From Arenicella sp. (GTDB lineage Bacteria > Pseudomonadota > Gammaproteobacteria > Arenicellales > Arenicellaceae), in NCBI GenBank assembly GCA_016763815.1, contig JAESTB010000094.1:1-11417 (forward strand): DNA of 11,417 nucleotides, read 5' to 3'. Both the position numbers and the translations under genes were made by a program. How positions within the stretch are numbered: the first letter of the stretch is position 1; each line of letters opens with the position of its first letter. The notes beneath the pieces were generated by a model. The model saw nothing but the letters and a program-made list of their open reading frames with translations, ran no database searches and had not been told where the DNA came from. Of the stretch, positions 1 to 7,853 are shown piece by piece.

Positions 1-37
1 AATGTCTGTAATGTCTTTACTTTTCGTTGAAAAACTT

Positions 38-57
38 GCCGATAGCTCGCTATTGGC
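38..57 (-). terminator. Hairpin, possible terminator downstream of the sulfotransferase gene
   Basis: Positions 38-46 and 49-57 pair as a stem of about 8 bp with one G-T pair and a 4-nt loop. Read on the minus strand, the hairpin is followed by AAGTTTTTC, a modest T-run as in a Rho-independent terminator, about 105 nt beyond the stop of the minus-strand sulfotransferase gene. The same stretch is open on the plus strand from position 2 to a stop at 119-121 (39 codons). It has no recognisable domain and could be the tail of a gene beyond the left edge or part of an interspersed repeat. The terminator reading is tentative because the T-run is short and interrupted. Confidence 0.33.
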
Positions 58-161
58 TGCGTTTTCGGCCTCAATTGAAGGCATTCCAAACACTTTTTAT
101 CTCGTCCCTGAGTTATGCTGAGGTCTCATGTAGATTTGGCTTGGTGTGTTGTTGCAATAAT

Positions 162-1838
162 TCAATAACCTTGATCCGACAGCATGCATGCTAATTGGGA
201 GTCATATTGGATTAAGTGTTGTTGGTAATTTTTGTAACGTCCAATGGCCTTGTCAGAGACTTTACTTTGCACTTGTATGTAGCTTGGCGTGGGGGTGTAA
301 GATTTGTTTCGTTGAAAGTGTAGGCAAGCGTCATCAAACGGCAGGCCGATGTGGTCAATCAAATTTCTGGTTTGTTGCTCTTGATTACCGACAAAATCCT
401 CATACCTGAATGGCAATAGTTGAGTGTCCATTATGGTTCGATAGTGCTGTGTTAGCGTATGTACCAAATTCAGGTGATGGACGATATTTTTCACGCTATA
501 AGCACAGTGAAAGCCATGGTTTATTCTGTGAGACATCATGGATACGCAAATATCAAAAGGGTGACGTGTGACGTAAACGATGGGTGATTCAGGGAAGGCC
601 ATTTTTAATAGAGGCATGTAAATCTCATTAAATGGCATTTTGTCAGTGAAAAATGAAGCACCTGTATTCAATAGCCCAGCTGACTCAGCGCGCGCTAGAT
701 ACTGGTCGCGAAACAAGGTCGCGAGGTGCCGAAAGTCAGCCGCGCAACTATAGGCTAAGTTACTAGGGAAAGAAGCGTTGGGTAGAATTTTGTTGGCAAG
801 CTCGCGAAGCTCAGGTAAGAAAACCAATTCACCGCCAGCATCAATATCGCAATGCGCGCTCAATACTCGCTCAGTTAATGTTGTACCCGAACGAGGGCTG
901 CCGAGAACAAAAATAGGTTGGGGGCCATCTTTGCGTACGCTTGCTTTAGGCAGTTGAGCCATTAGCTCAGGCGTAAAAAAAGAAGTGAGTGCAGCAAAAA
1001 AATCATTGACTGGCTGCGTTTGATATTCAAGTCCCGGATTCTCTTTAACAAGTTTTTCTTTACCGTTAACAAAGTCGCTCCAAGCGTTATCGTATTCACC
1101 AATACGGTCGTAAGCTTTGCCTCGCTCTAGTAAGGCGTCGCCGCTTGGGTTCTTTGACGCACTAATGATTTCAATGACTTGTTGATGTTTGCCCATTCGT
1201 GCCATGTAATTAGAGCGTAATAAATCAACCGACTTAGGCGACGCAATCGAAGCGGCTTTGTTAAGCAGCTTGTCAGCTTGTTCGAGGTTGCCAGTCACCT
1301 CGCAAAGTTTTGACCAGTGAGCAATAATTTCAAAATCGTTGGGTGCTAACTCAGATGCTTGTTGATAATGAGTGTAGGCTTCGTCTGTTTTTCCTTGCTG
1401 CATTAAGCTAAGCGCAAGTTTGGATTGAATCTTTGGATTGTCAGGTGATAATTCAAGGGCACGACGAAAATGCCATTCTCCAGCGATAAGGTTATTTTCT
1501 TCAGCCAGAAGAGTTCCGAAGACGGCATGCGATTGTGCATTATTGGAATCCACTAAAAGCGCCTGCCGAATCAAGTCTTTGGCTTCCTCAGGCTTTGCAA
1601 CGCGTTGCAAGATGTTTGCTAACTCGTGGTATGCCCAGATTTGAGTCGCGTCAATCTTGAGAAGGTTCGATAGTTGTTGCGCGGCCGCTTGAAAATTGGC
1701 CATTCGTAAGTGAGCCTGACTTAGGAGCTTGATAGCATCGATATCGTGTGCGTTTTTACCTACAATAGCCTGATTGGTTTTAATTATTTTTATTAACTCA
1801 TCGCGCGAATAATATTCCATCTTTTTAGGTAAGTTCAT
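162..1838 (-). CDS. TPR-repeat sulfotransferase (PAPS-dependent family), 558 aa
   Basis: The N-terminal half (about residues 30-265) is a run of tetratricopeptide-like helical pairs, for example the segments ending in ALLVDSNN (93-100), ALELSPDN (127-134) and ASELAPND (161-168). The C-terminal half is a sulfotransferase domain. GSPRSGTT at 313-320 is the 5'-phosphosulfate-binding loop that contacts PAPS, and VTRHPFDICVSMMSH at 423-437 matches the 3'-phosphate-binding segment (Arg425, Ser433). In this family the domain transfers sulfate from PAPS to a carbohydrate, peptide or small molecule; the acceptor cannot be read from sequence. There is no signal peptide or membrane segment, so it is probably cytosolic. 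The start at 1838 lacks a clear Shine-Dalgarno, and Met7 (1820) is an alternative. It points away from the nag genes across a 607-bp gap, so a functional link is not supported. Confidence 0.87.
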   Translation of the reverse strand: MNLPKKMEYYSRDELIKIIKTNQAIVGKNAHDIDAIKLLSQAHLRMANFQAAAQQLSNLLKIDATQIWAYHELANILQRVAKPEEAKDLIRQALLVDSNNAQSHAVFGTLLAEENNLIAGEWHFRRALELSPDNPKIQSKLALSLMQQGKTDEAYTHYQQASELAPNDFEIIAHWSKLCEVTGNLEQADKLLNKAASIASPKSVDLLRSNYMARMGKHQQVIEIISASKNPSGDALLERGKAYDRIGEYDNAWSDFVNGKEKLVKENPGLEYQTQPVNDFFAALTSFFTPELMAQLPKASVRKDGPQPIFVLGSPRSGTTLTERVLSAHCDIDAGGELVFLPELRELANKILPNASFPSNLAYSCAADFRHLATLFRDQYLARAESAGLLNTGASFFTDKMPFNEIYMPLLKMAFPESPIVYVTRHPFDICVSMMSHRINHGFHCAYSVKNIVHHLNLVHTLTQHYRTIMDTQLLPFRYEDFVGNQEQQTRNLIDHIGLPFDDACLHFQRNKSYTPTPSYIQVQSKVSDKAIGRYKNYQQHLIQYDSQLACMLSDQGY

Positions 1839-2445
1839 TGTGTGAGCTATTGGGTATGCCTCTTTTTAAAAATTAGAATTTATTGGCGAAAATAGTTCAG
1901 TGATCTGCTGGGAAAAATCATTAATAAGTGCGCGTATAGCCATATAATAAGCCAATTTAAGCAGCATTGGGAGATTGTTACCTAGGTATTTAGAGCCTTT
2001 TGTTTAACCAGATTCGATAGCGCGAACTTTAATCAATGCATGGTTAAGGGATAAGTTTTTTCGAGCTTTTCAGCTGCCTTCAAGGGAAATAGCGGTGTAC
2101 GGATGAGTGTGCTTTACGATGATTAAATAGACCCAAGAATCGCTTGCCGCTTGGCTGATGATACCAGCCGACAAAGCTTTTATGATAAGGCCTGCAGGGC
2201 ATTCAACTGTTAGTTAATACCACTTTGAATAAACTCGTTCTATCGGCAAGGTCTTTTAATTAAGCGCCAAACTAAGCAATACCTCAGATAGTGCTTAAGT
2301 TATTATCATAGTTGCTATGGGCGTCGAGGTAGCTTTGATATCATTGGCTAAGCAACTATGTACACTTACCTGCGGTTTAATGTGTATAACTAAGATTTGG
2401 TTGGGGGATTGTTAACGTACTAATGATGGCGGACCTAGATTTAAA
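1839..2445. other. 607-bp intergenic region between divergent sulfotransferase and nagR genes
   Basis: I see no convincing gene on either strand. Both flanking genes read outward from this stretch, so it should contain their promoters, but none is clear. TTGATA at 2335-2340 resembles a -35 box but is followed only by a poor -10 (TATGTA, 2357-2362). TATAAC at 2385-2390 resembles a -10 without a -35. A 5-bp hairpin (2153-2157 with 2165-2169) has no T-run. No copy of the CAACGTTG operator core found elsewhere in this window occurs here, so autoregulation of nagR through that site is not supported. Confidence 0.6.
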
Positions 2446-3474
2446 ATGAAAGTTACGATAAAAGATGTAGCAGAGTTAGCTGGCGTCTCGTTTAAGACTG
2501 TTTCACGTGTGGTTAACGACGAAGTGGGAGTGAAGTCGGAAATGCGCGAAAAAGTGCAATCGGCGATCGAGAGTCTCAACTACCACCCGAACCTATCGGC
2601 TAGGCGTTTAAGAGGGAAGTCAGCGACAATTGGCTTTATCTATAACAATCCAAACAGCAACTATGTTATTACCATGTTGCACGGTATTCTTGCCGCTGCG
2701 CGTAAGAATAGCTATGAATTGGTCGTTCATCCCTGCGAAAACGTTTCAGATCCATCACTGGTATTTGAAGAGATTTTGGCACTTACTCGGCGCAGTATGG
2801 TGGCAGGCCTTGTTTTGACTCCACCCATTTCCGAAAATCCCGAAATCATCAAGAAGCTTGATGTTGCGGGCATAACGTTTTCGAGAATCGTTTCTGGCTC
2901 AGTGGCACCTGACGATATCGAGAGAACGATTTTCATTGATGATCGTAAGGCGGCATATCAAATTACTGAACATCTTATAAAACGGAATCATAAGCGGATA
3001 AGTTTTCTCAACGGAGATCCTGAACATCTTTCCAGTGGTGAACGGCTAGAGGGTTATAAAGCGGCGCTTCGTGACTATGATATTGAGGTTGCAGACGAAT
3101 TGATTCTCGATGGACACTATACCTTTGAATCTGGAGTGGAGCGCGCGAAACAGATTATGGACATCGAAGAGGCACCTACCGCGGTATTTGCCTGCAACGA
3201 TGAAATTGCCGCCGGCGCTTTATTTGCAGCCAGAATGAACGGTGTTAAAGTTCCTGAGCAGCTATCGATAGTCGGTTTTGAAGACAGCCCTTTTTCTCGG
3301 CAAACATGGCCATCGTTGACTACCGCCAAACAACCTAATGATAAAATTGCCAGCCATGCAACCCAATTATTGATTCGTATGCTTGAGGGTGATGATGATG
3401 AGGATAGTTATGACGAACATAGTTACTTGCCTGAGATGATTGTTAGAGAATCATCTGCGGACATGACGAGTTAA
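2446..3474 (+). CDS. nagR: NagR, LacI-family repressor of N-acetylglucosamine catabolism
   Basis: This 342-residue protein has full LacI-family architecture. The N-terminal helix-turn-helix spans about residues 3-25 (TIKDVAELAGVSFKTVSRVV). The recognition helix carries Phe16, Lys17 and Arg21 where LacI has Tyr17, Gln18 and Arg22. A hinge helix with SARRL at 51-55 follows, and Leu55 is the residue expected to intercalate at a central CpG. That fits the CG at the centre of both operators in this window. The periplasmic-binding-protein-like effector domain runs from about 60 to 335, with the usual ACNDEIAAG and LSIVGFEDSPF segments. An acidic stretch (DDDEDSYDE) lies near the C-terminus. The name NagR comes from adjacency to nagA and nagB and from the operator type known for Shewanella NagR, where GlcNAc-6-P acts as effector. 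The start is supported by family alignment; the Shine-Dalgarno is weak. Confidence 0.88.
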   Translation: MKVTIKDVAELAGVSFKTVSRVVNDEVGVKSEMREKVQSAIESLNYHPNLSARRLRGKSATIGFIYNNPNSNYVITMLHGILAAARKNSYELVVHPCENVSDPSLVFEEILALTRRSMVAGLVLTPPISENPEIIKKLDVAGITFSRIVSGSVAPDDIERTIFIDDRKAAYQITEHLIKRNHKRISFLNGDPEHLSSGERLEGYKAALRDYDIEVADELILDGHYTFESGVERAKQIMDIEEAPTAVFACNDEIAAGALFAARMNGVKVPEQLSIVGFEDSPFSRQTWPSLTTAKQPNDKIASHATQLLIRMLEGDDDEDSYDEHSYLPEMIVRESSADMTS

Positions 3475-3505
3475 AAGGTAATGTTATAGTGACCTACGCT
3501 CGTAT

Positions 3506-3540
3506 GGTTTACCTTCTGAGTGTTGAAGAACCTCTTTTTA
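3506..3540 (+). terminator. Probable Rho-independent terminator after nagR
   Basis: GGTT (3506-3509) pairs with AACC (3529-3532) and CTTC (3513-3516) pairs with GAAG (3525-3528), giving a two-part stem with a 3-nt bulge and an 8-nt loop. It is followed by TCTTTTTA. It lies 32 nt after the nagR stop and upstream of the nagA promoter, which suggests nagR and nagAB are separate transcription units. The bulge and low GC make it moderately convincing. Confidence 0.45.
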
Positions 3541-3573
3541 TCGGATCTTGACTGTCAATGTCTGGCTTTTCAC

Positions 3574-3602
3574 TTTACATTCAGAGTTAATCCATTGATA
3601 AT
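3574..3602 (+). promoter_or_regulatory. Sigma-70-type promoter of nagAB
   Basis: A -35 box TTTACA (3574-3579) and a -10 box GATAAT (3597-3602), each matching consensus at five of six bases, are separated by exactly 17 bp. The predicted transcription start, about 3609, falls at the centre of the NagR operator at 3601-3618. The leader to the nagA ATG would be about 39 nt. Bound NagR would therefore occupy the -10 edge and the start site. Confidence 0.7.
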
Positions 3603-3618
3603 TGACAACGTTGTCATT
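3601..3618. promoter_or_regulatory. NagR operator upstream of nagA
   Basis: ATTGACAACGTTGTCATT contains a perfect 14-bp palindrome TGACAACGTTGTCA (3603-3616). It extends to 18 bp with a single mismatched pair. An even palindrome with a central CG is typical of LacI-family operators, and this sequence resembles the operator reported for NagR in Shewanella-type bacteria. The same core recurs at 11143-11154 in front of nagK and nagX, which supports one regulator controlling both loci. Confidence 0.88.
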
Positions 3619-3647
3619 CGGTTTCACGCCAGTAATCATTCGTGCTC

Positions 3648-4787
3648 ATGAAGAAAGCAATCAGTGCTCCACAAATTTTTGATGGTAATGAATTTTTTCA
3701 AAGCCATGCCGTTCTCATCGAAGGCGAAACGGTGGTGGGTGTCTCTTCGCTAGAGATGGTGCCCTCCGATTTCACTCTAGAGCGCCTCACTAAAGGTGTA
3801 TTAGCACCTGGGTTTGTGGACTGGCAAGTGAATGGTGGCGGTGGGGTTCTATTCAACAATGAGACTTCTGTCGAAGGGCTTAGACGTATCGTGAAAGGTC
3901 ACCACACGGGCGGGACAACATCGTTATTACCGACCATTGTCAGTGACACTGCGGAGACGCGCAAACAAGCGGTTGTGGCCGTTGGTGACTATATTTCAAG
4001 TGGTGAGAAAGGCGTTCTAGGCCTGCACCTCGAAGGCCCATACTTTGCCTCAGAGCGCCGAGGTACGCATGATGAAGCTTACTTATCCGCCATTTCAGAA
4101 AACGACATTTTGTGGCTTGGCTCGTTAACAGATTTCACACTGCTAGTAACCCTGGCTCCAGAAATTCTTAAAGCAGGGCAGATCAAAGCTCTGTGTGATC
4201 ATGGGGTCATTGTCTGCGCTGGGCATACCGATGCACGTTCGGATCAAATATCTCAAGCATTGAGCGAAGGCTTACGTGGTTTTACCCATTTGTACAACGC
4301 GATGCGGCCAGCTACTGGGCGTGAGCCAGGGGTTGTCGGTAGTGCTTTGGTTGATCAAAATAGCTGGTGTGGAATCATTGTTGATGGGCATCATGTTGAT
4401 TCTCAAATGGTGCGTTTGGCGCATCTAGCCAAACCGAAAGGAAAGCTGTGTTTGGTAACGGATTCTATGGCAACTGTGGGTTCCCAGAGCAATTCTTTTG
4501 AACTCTATGGCAACACTATCACCGAACAAAATGGTTGCCTGATCAATAGTGAGGGGCGATTGGCAGGCTCTGCAATTTCGATGATTGAGGCCGTGCGTAA
4601 CAGCCATATTGACGTTGGTATTGAACTATCTGAGTGTCTGCGTATGGCCTCGTTATACCCAGCTACATTTTTAGACATTGATGATGCCTTCGGCTTCCTG
4701 AAAAATAACTATCGCGCCGATATTGTTCACTTCGATGAGCATTTCAAGGTATTGCAAACATGGGTGGCTGGTGAGGCCATGCTGTGA
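3648..4787 (+). CDS. nagA: N-acetylglucosamine-6-phosphate deacetylase NagA
   Basis: NagA hydrolyses GlcNAc-6-P to GlcN-6-P and acetate in the cytoplasm. The protein (379 aa from this ATG) is full length for the amidohydrolase family. APGFVDWQVNGGGG (about 53-66) corresponds to the family's LSPGFIDxQxNG segment. HLEGPYF contains the metal ligand Glu129, GHTD gives His193 and THLYNAM gives His214. VDGHH contains the substrate-binding His248, and LVTDSM holds the catalytic Asp272. All expected active-site positions are present. The frame stays open to a GTG at 3642, which would add two residues. I prefer the ATG at 3648 because MKKAISAPQIFDG matches the usual family N-terminus. Neither start has a clear Shine-Dalgarno. 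nagB follows after 25 nt, so the two are probably co-transcribed from the NagR-controlled promoter at 3574-3602. Confidence 0.95.
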   Translation: MKKAISAPQIFDGNEFFQSHAVLIEGETVVGVSSLEMVPSDFTLERLTKGVLAPGFVDWQVNGGGGVLFNNETSVEGLRRIVKGHHTGGTTSLLPTIVSDTAETRKQAVVAVGDYISSGEKGVLGLHLEGPYFASERRGTHDEAYLSAISENDILWLGSLTDFTLLVTLAPEILKAGQIKALCDHGVIVCAGHTDARSDQISQALSEGLRGFTHLYNAMRPATGREPGVVGSALVDQNSWCGIIVDGHHVDSQMVRLAHLAKPKGKLCLVTDSMATVGSQSNSFELYGNTITEQNGCLINSEGRLAGSAISMIEAVRNSHIDVGIELSECLRMASLYPATFLDIDDAFGFLKNNYRADIVHFDEHFKVLQTWVAGEAML

Positions 4788-4812
4788 ATAACCCATTTGT
4801 AGAGTTTATAAA

Positions 4813-5613
4813 ATGAGAGTAATTATCGTTGACACCGCCACAGAGGTTGCACAAACCGGTGGCGATATTTTTCTTCAACAGCTAGCACGTAAGCCTAATT
4901 CGGTTTTTGGCTTGGCGACTGGCTCAAGCCCTCTTGCGCTTTATCAGTACCTGATATCGGCTCATTTAGATCAAGGGGTTTCCTTTGCTGGTGTTACGAC
5001 ATTTAACTTGGATGAGTATCTTGGCCTTGCCAGCGAGCATCCACAAAGCTATAGATTCTTTATGCAGAGCGAGCTGTTTAATCATATTGATATTCCGATA
5101 AGCTCGACGCATGTGCCAGATGGCGGATCGAAAAATCCGACCGAAACATGTAGTCTTTATGAAAATAAAATTGCCAGTAGCGGAGGAATCGACATTCAAC
5201 TGCTGGGTATAGGCCGCAATGGGCACATCGGTTTCAATGAGCCTTCGTCGTCGTTAACATCGCGTACGCGGGTTAAGACCTTGACTCAAGCGACGGTTAA
5301 GGATAATGCTCGTTTTTTCGGCTCGGATGAAACACAACCTAGCTTATCGCTGACCATGGGAATTGGCACCATTATGGATTCAGCTCAAATCGTGTTGATC
5401 GCAACAGGGGAAGGTAAAGCTGATGCGGTTCAGGCGACGGTAGAAGGGGCAATCTCGGCTTCTTGCCCCGCTTCGGCATTGCAAATGCACCGCAACGTTA
5501 TTGTTTTAGTTGACCGGGCCGCAGCGAGTAAGTTGGTAAATCAAGAATTTTATACGTTCGTTGAAGACCAGCGACAAAAGCTCGATGAGCAATTGACAGT
5601 AGCATATCGCTAG
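4813..5613 (+). CDS. nagB: Glucosamine-6-phosphate deaminase NagB (classical, non-SIS type)
   Basis: NagB converts GlcN-6-P to fructose-6-P and ammonia, the last step feeding GlcNAc into glycolysis. The 266-residue length and motifs match the classical hexameric E. coli type. ATGSSP (35-40) is the phosphate loop and FNLDEY (64-69) supplies Asp67, equivalent to E. coli Asp72. GIGRNGHIGFNEP (132-144) supplies His138 and Glu143, equivalent to His143 and Glu148. Asn136 stands where E. coli has Asp141, a substitution also seen in Bacillus-type NagB. SRTRVKTLT (150-158) retains the Arg and Lys that bind the allosteric activator GlcNAc-6-P in E. coli (Arg158, Lys160), so allostery is possible but unproven. 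Shewanella uses an unrelated SIS-domain NagB-II at this step; this organism has the classical enzyme. The gene sits 25 nt after nagA in the same apparent operon. Confidence 0.95.
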   Translation: MRVIIVDTATEVAQTGGDIFLQQLARKPNSVFGLATGSSPLALYQYLISAHLDQGVSFAGVTTFNLDEYLGLASEHPQSYRFFMQSELFNHIDIPISSTHVPDGGSKNPTETCSLYENKIASSGGIDIQLLGIGRNGHIGFNEPSSSLTSRTRVKTLTQATVKDNARFFGSDETQPSLSLTMGIGTIMDSAQIVLIATGEGKADAVQATVEGAISASCPASALQMHRNVIVLVDRAAASKLVNQEFYTFVEDQRQKLDEQLTVAYR

Positions 5614-5645
5614 TGAAATGTGTCGCTAGCTAAGCTTACTAGTTG

Positions 5646-5672
5646 TCGCCACATAAAAACTTGAAGTGGCGA
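5646..5672. terminator. Hairpin between convergent nagB and symporter genes
   Basis: TCGCCAC (5646-5652) and GTGGCGA (5666-5672) form a perfect 7-bp stem with a 13-nt A-rich loop. It lies between the convergent ends of nagB (stop at 5613) and the minus-strand symporter gene (stop at 5768). Neither side has an immediate T-run, so it may be a Rho-dependent or transcript-stabilising structure rather than an intrinsic terminator. Confidence 0.3.
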
Positions 5673-5759
5673 GACTCAATTGATAAAAGTTTTCGATTTT
5701 GGCAAGATCAGATGTTAGCAATATTCGGTGTTGGCAATGATGGGTGTGTGCAAGGAGCC

Positions 5760-5780
5760 GCTTAAGGTTAAGCCTTTTTC
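5760..5780 (+). terminator. Possible plus-strand terminator overlapping the symporter 3' end
   Basis: GCTTAAGGTTAAGC (5760-5773) is an inverted repeat with a 5-6 bp stem, followed by CTTTTTC on the plus strand, which looks like an intrinsic terminator for nagAB. It covers the stop codon and last codons of the convergent symporter gene (TAA at 5770-5768), so its T-run doubles as Lys codons of that gene. The stem is short and A/T-rich, so confidence is limited. Confidence 0.38.
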
Positions 5781-7843
5781 ACATTAATTTTATTCATGCC
5801 TTTGATCACAAAGCCCATCGTGATTATGAATAGAATAATGAAGCCAAGTCCGGTTAAGTATTCCAGCCGTAATAAATATCCGATGCCAAACATGCCAGCG
5901 TAGATTCCAATGCTTCCCAACACAAAATAAAGCATTGATTCAGCAAAGCTGCGAGGGGCGGAGTAACCTTGATTTAGGTCCTTCCAAAAGCCAATAGGCT
6001 TAACCTTTTTAACAAATTCTCTCAGAGTGTCATCGTCTACCGCTGGGGTTAAGTAAGTCGCAACGATTGACGCCAGTGCTGAGCAGATAGAGATCCAACA
6101 GATCACGTGTATTGGGTGGCTGGCGATACTAGTCGGGAAAATTGATATTTGGCCTTGCGGTAGCATGTTATTAAAAGACAGTAGGTAATTACTTAATGCT
6201 AATAAGAGGCCAGTAACCATGCCCGCGATTTCTGTCCAGGCGTTTGCTCGCCACCAAAACCAACGCATTAGATGCGGTAAGCCTAGACCGGCCATCATGC
6301 CTAAGTAAAGGTTCCACATCTCACCGATACTTTTTATGAATGACGCCACCACAATGGCCACTAAAGTAATGCCAAGTGTGGCTAGCCGGCTGACTAATAA
6401 TAAATTTTTATTCGACGCTGATGGGTTGAAAAAGCGTAAGTAAAAGTCATTGGCGATGTACGATGCCCCCCAGTTAATATGGGTTGAAACTGTTGACATG
6501 AATGCGCCCATCAATGCAACCAATGCGAGCCCAAGTAGGCCCCTAGGCATGACGTCTTTAATCATTGCTGGGTAGCTACGTTCACGGTCTTCTCTGAATT
6601 CAATAACGGGGGCAGCGCCGTCTTTTGTGATTTCGGTTTTATACAATAGGCCGTATTCTTTTACTTCGCAGATATAGCGATTTTGCATACAGTTTGTCAT
6701 GGCGACGGTGCAAACAGTTGAGTCTTTTAAGCAGGCATTGAACTCGGCGGCAACATCGTTTACCGCCGCTCTTGGGTAGATTACCAATGCCGCAACGCCG
6801 GCGATTACCCAAGGCCATGATCGAAAAACAAAATGTGCTAAGCCGTACCACATCGCTCCTTTTTCAGCTTCGCCTGCGTCTTTTGCACTGTAAAGCCGTT
6901 GCGCGAAGAAGCCTGCACCATCGACATTTCCGTTAGTCCACCACATAAAGGTGAGGGTAAGAATAAATGCGCTGAATGGTATGCCTAAGCCACCCGCTAA
7001 GTCGTCTGAGAATGATGGAATAAAGGAACTTATTTGTTCATGGTTGAGAAATGCATTGCCGTCTAAATCGGTAGCGGTCATGTTCTTTGGGTAGGTTTCT
7101 TCCAAGGCTATCCACATACCGTCTAAGCCGCCGAGACTACTCACAGCGAAATAGCTCAAAACAATTGCCATCGACATTGCTAAAACAAACCAAACTACGT
7201 CAGTAATAAGAATCGCTCGTAGACCACCTAAAGCGGAATAGAGTAGAGTTATTGTTACCAGCGTGAAAATAGTCAGGCTGGTATTTAGGTCATTGAATAT
7301 TAGTGACGCGGGGTAGGCTGCGTCTATCGCTTGATAGAGGCTTACGCCAAGTAAGTATTGCCAATCCATAAATGGTTCAGCTATTTTTGACATCCCGGCG
7401 AGCACCCAGCCAAGTATTATGCAATTAACCACAACGGAAAATACAAATGCTTTACTACTGCGTAATACCATCGCTGGTTTACCGCCATAGCGTAGTTCGG
7501 CAATTTCAGCATCAGTGACGACCCCGGTTGAGCGCCAAACTCGAGCGAAAAAAACCGTAATGGCGATGATGCCGACTGCGCCGCCCCACCAAAACCAGTT
7601 GCCGGCAATACCGTATTTGGCAATCCAGCCGGTAATAAGCAGCGGGGTGTCGGAAGCAAACGTTGTCGCCGCAATAGACGTGCCTATTAGCCACCATTTT
7701 GCACTACGGTTGGCGGTAAAAAATTCTTCTACGCCGCCGCCGCCTTCTTTGTCCTTAATAAGTAGGCTAATGGCAAATGTCATTGCCAGAACGAACCCTA
7801 CGATGGCCCAGTCTAAATTCGAGAGTACGGTGAGTTTTGTCAT
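5768..7843 (-). CDS. SSS-family sodium/solute symporter, candidate GlcNAc or chitooligosaccharide importer
   Basis: This 691-residue inner-membrane protein has about 14-15 hydrophobic segments (for example near 10-29, 50-72, 82-101, 132-152, 190-233, 287-303, 340-356, 430-452, 483-503, 513-556, 578-600 and 636-681). The family signature GGLRAILITDVVW lies at 206-218. A helix with MSTVSTHINW (449-458) is placed where SSS proteins form the second sodium site. It is third in the nagK-GH20-symporter operon, 18 nt after the GH20 stop, so a GlcNAc-containing sugar is the likely substrate. Loci of this kind more often carry the MFS permease NagP. A long hydrophilic loop (about 358-428) before the 430-452 helix holds Cys371, Cys378, Cys385 and Cys392 at exact 7-residue spacing. 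By SSS topology this loop should be periplasmic. Family membership is firm; the substrate is inferred from context only. Confidence 0.85.
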   Translation of the reverse strand: MTKLTVLSNLDWAIVGFVLAMTFAISLLIKDKEGGGGVEEFFTANRSAKWWLIGTSIAATTFASDTPLLITGWIAKYGIAGNWFWWGGAVGIIAITVFFARVWRSTGVVTDAEIAELRYGGKPAMVLRSSKAFVFSVVVNCIILGWVLAGMSKIAEPFMDWQYLLGVSLYQAIDAAYPASLIFNDLNTSLTIFTLVTITLLYSALGGLRAILITDVVWFVLAMSMAIVLSYFAVSSLGGLDGMWIALEETYPKNMTATDLDGNAFLNHEQISSFIPSFSDDLAGGLGIPFSAFILTLTFMWWTNGNVDGAGFFAQRLYSAKDAGEAEKGAMWYGLAHFVFRSWPWVIAGVAALVIYPRAAVNDVAAEFNACLKDSTVCTVAMTNCMQNRYICEVKEYGLLYKTEITKDGAAPVIEFREDRERSYPAMIKDVMPRGLLGLALVALMGAFMSTVSTHINWGASYIANDFYLRFFNPSASNKNLLLVSRLATLGITLVAIVVASFIKSIGEMWNLYLGMMAGLGLPHLMRWFWWRANAWTEIAGMVTGLLLALSNYLLSFNNMLPQGQISIFPTSIASHPIHVICWISICSALASIVATYLTPAVDDDTLREFVKKVKPIGFWKDLNQGYSAPRSFAESMLYFVLGSIGIYAGMFGIGYLLRLEYLTGLGFIILFIITMGFVIKGMNKINVKKA

Positions 7844-7853
7844 TATTATTTTA

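Noticed and set aside
2153..2169. GGCTG/CAGCC hairpin in the gap upstream of nagR
   Set aside because: The stem is only 5 bp with a 7-nt loop and no T-run or associated gene end, so it is compatible with chance.
2180..2205. Restriction-site-like palindrome CCTGCAGG in the nagR upstream gap
   Set aside because: A single 8-bp palindrome without repeats or a partner site is not enough to call a regulatory or recombination site.
5624..5645. Near-palindrome around TAAGCTTA after nagB
   Set aside because: The outer CTAG arms are offset by one base and no T-run follows, so neither an operator nor a terminator is supported.
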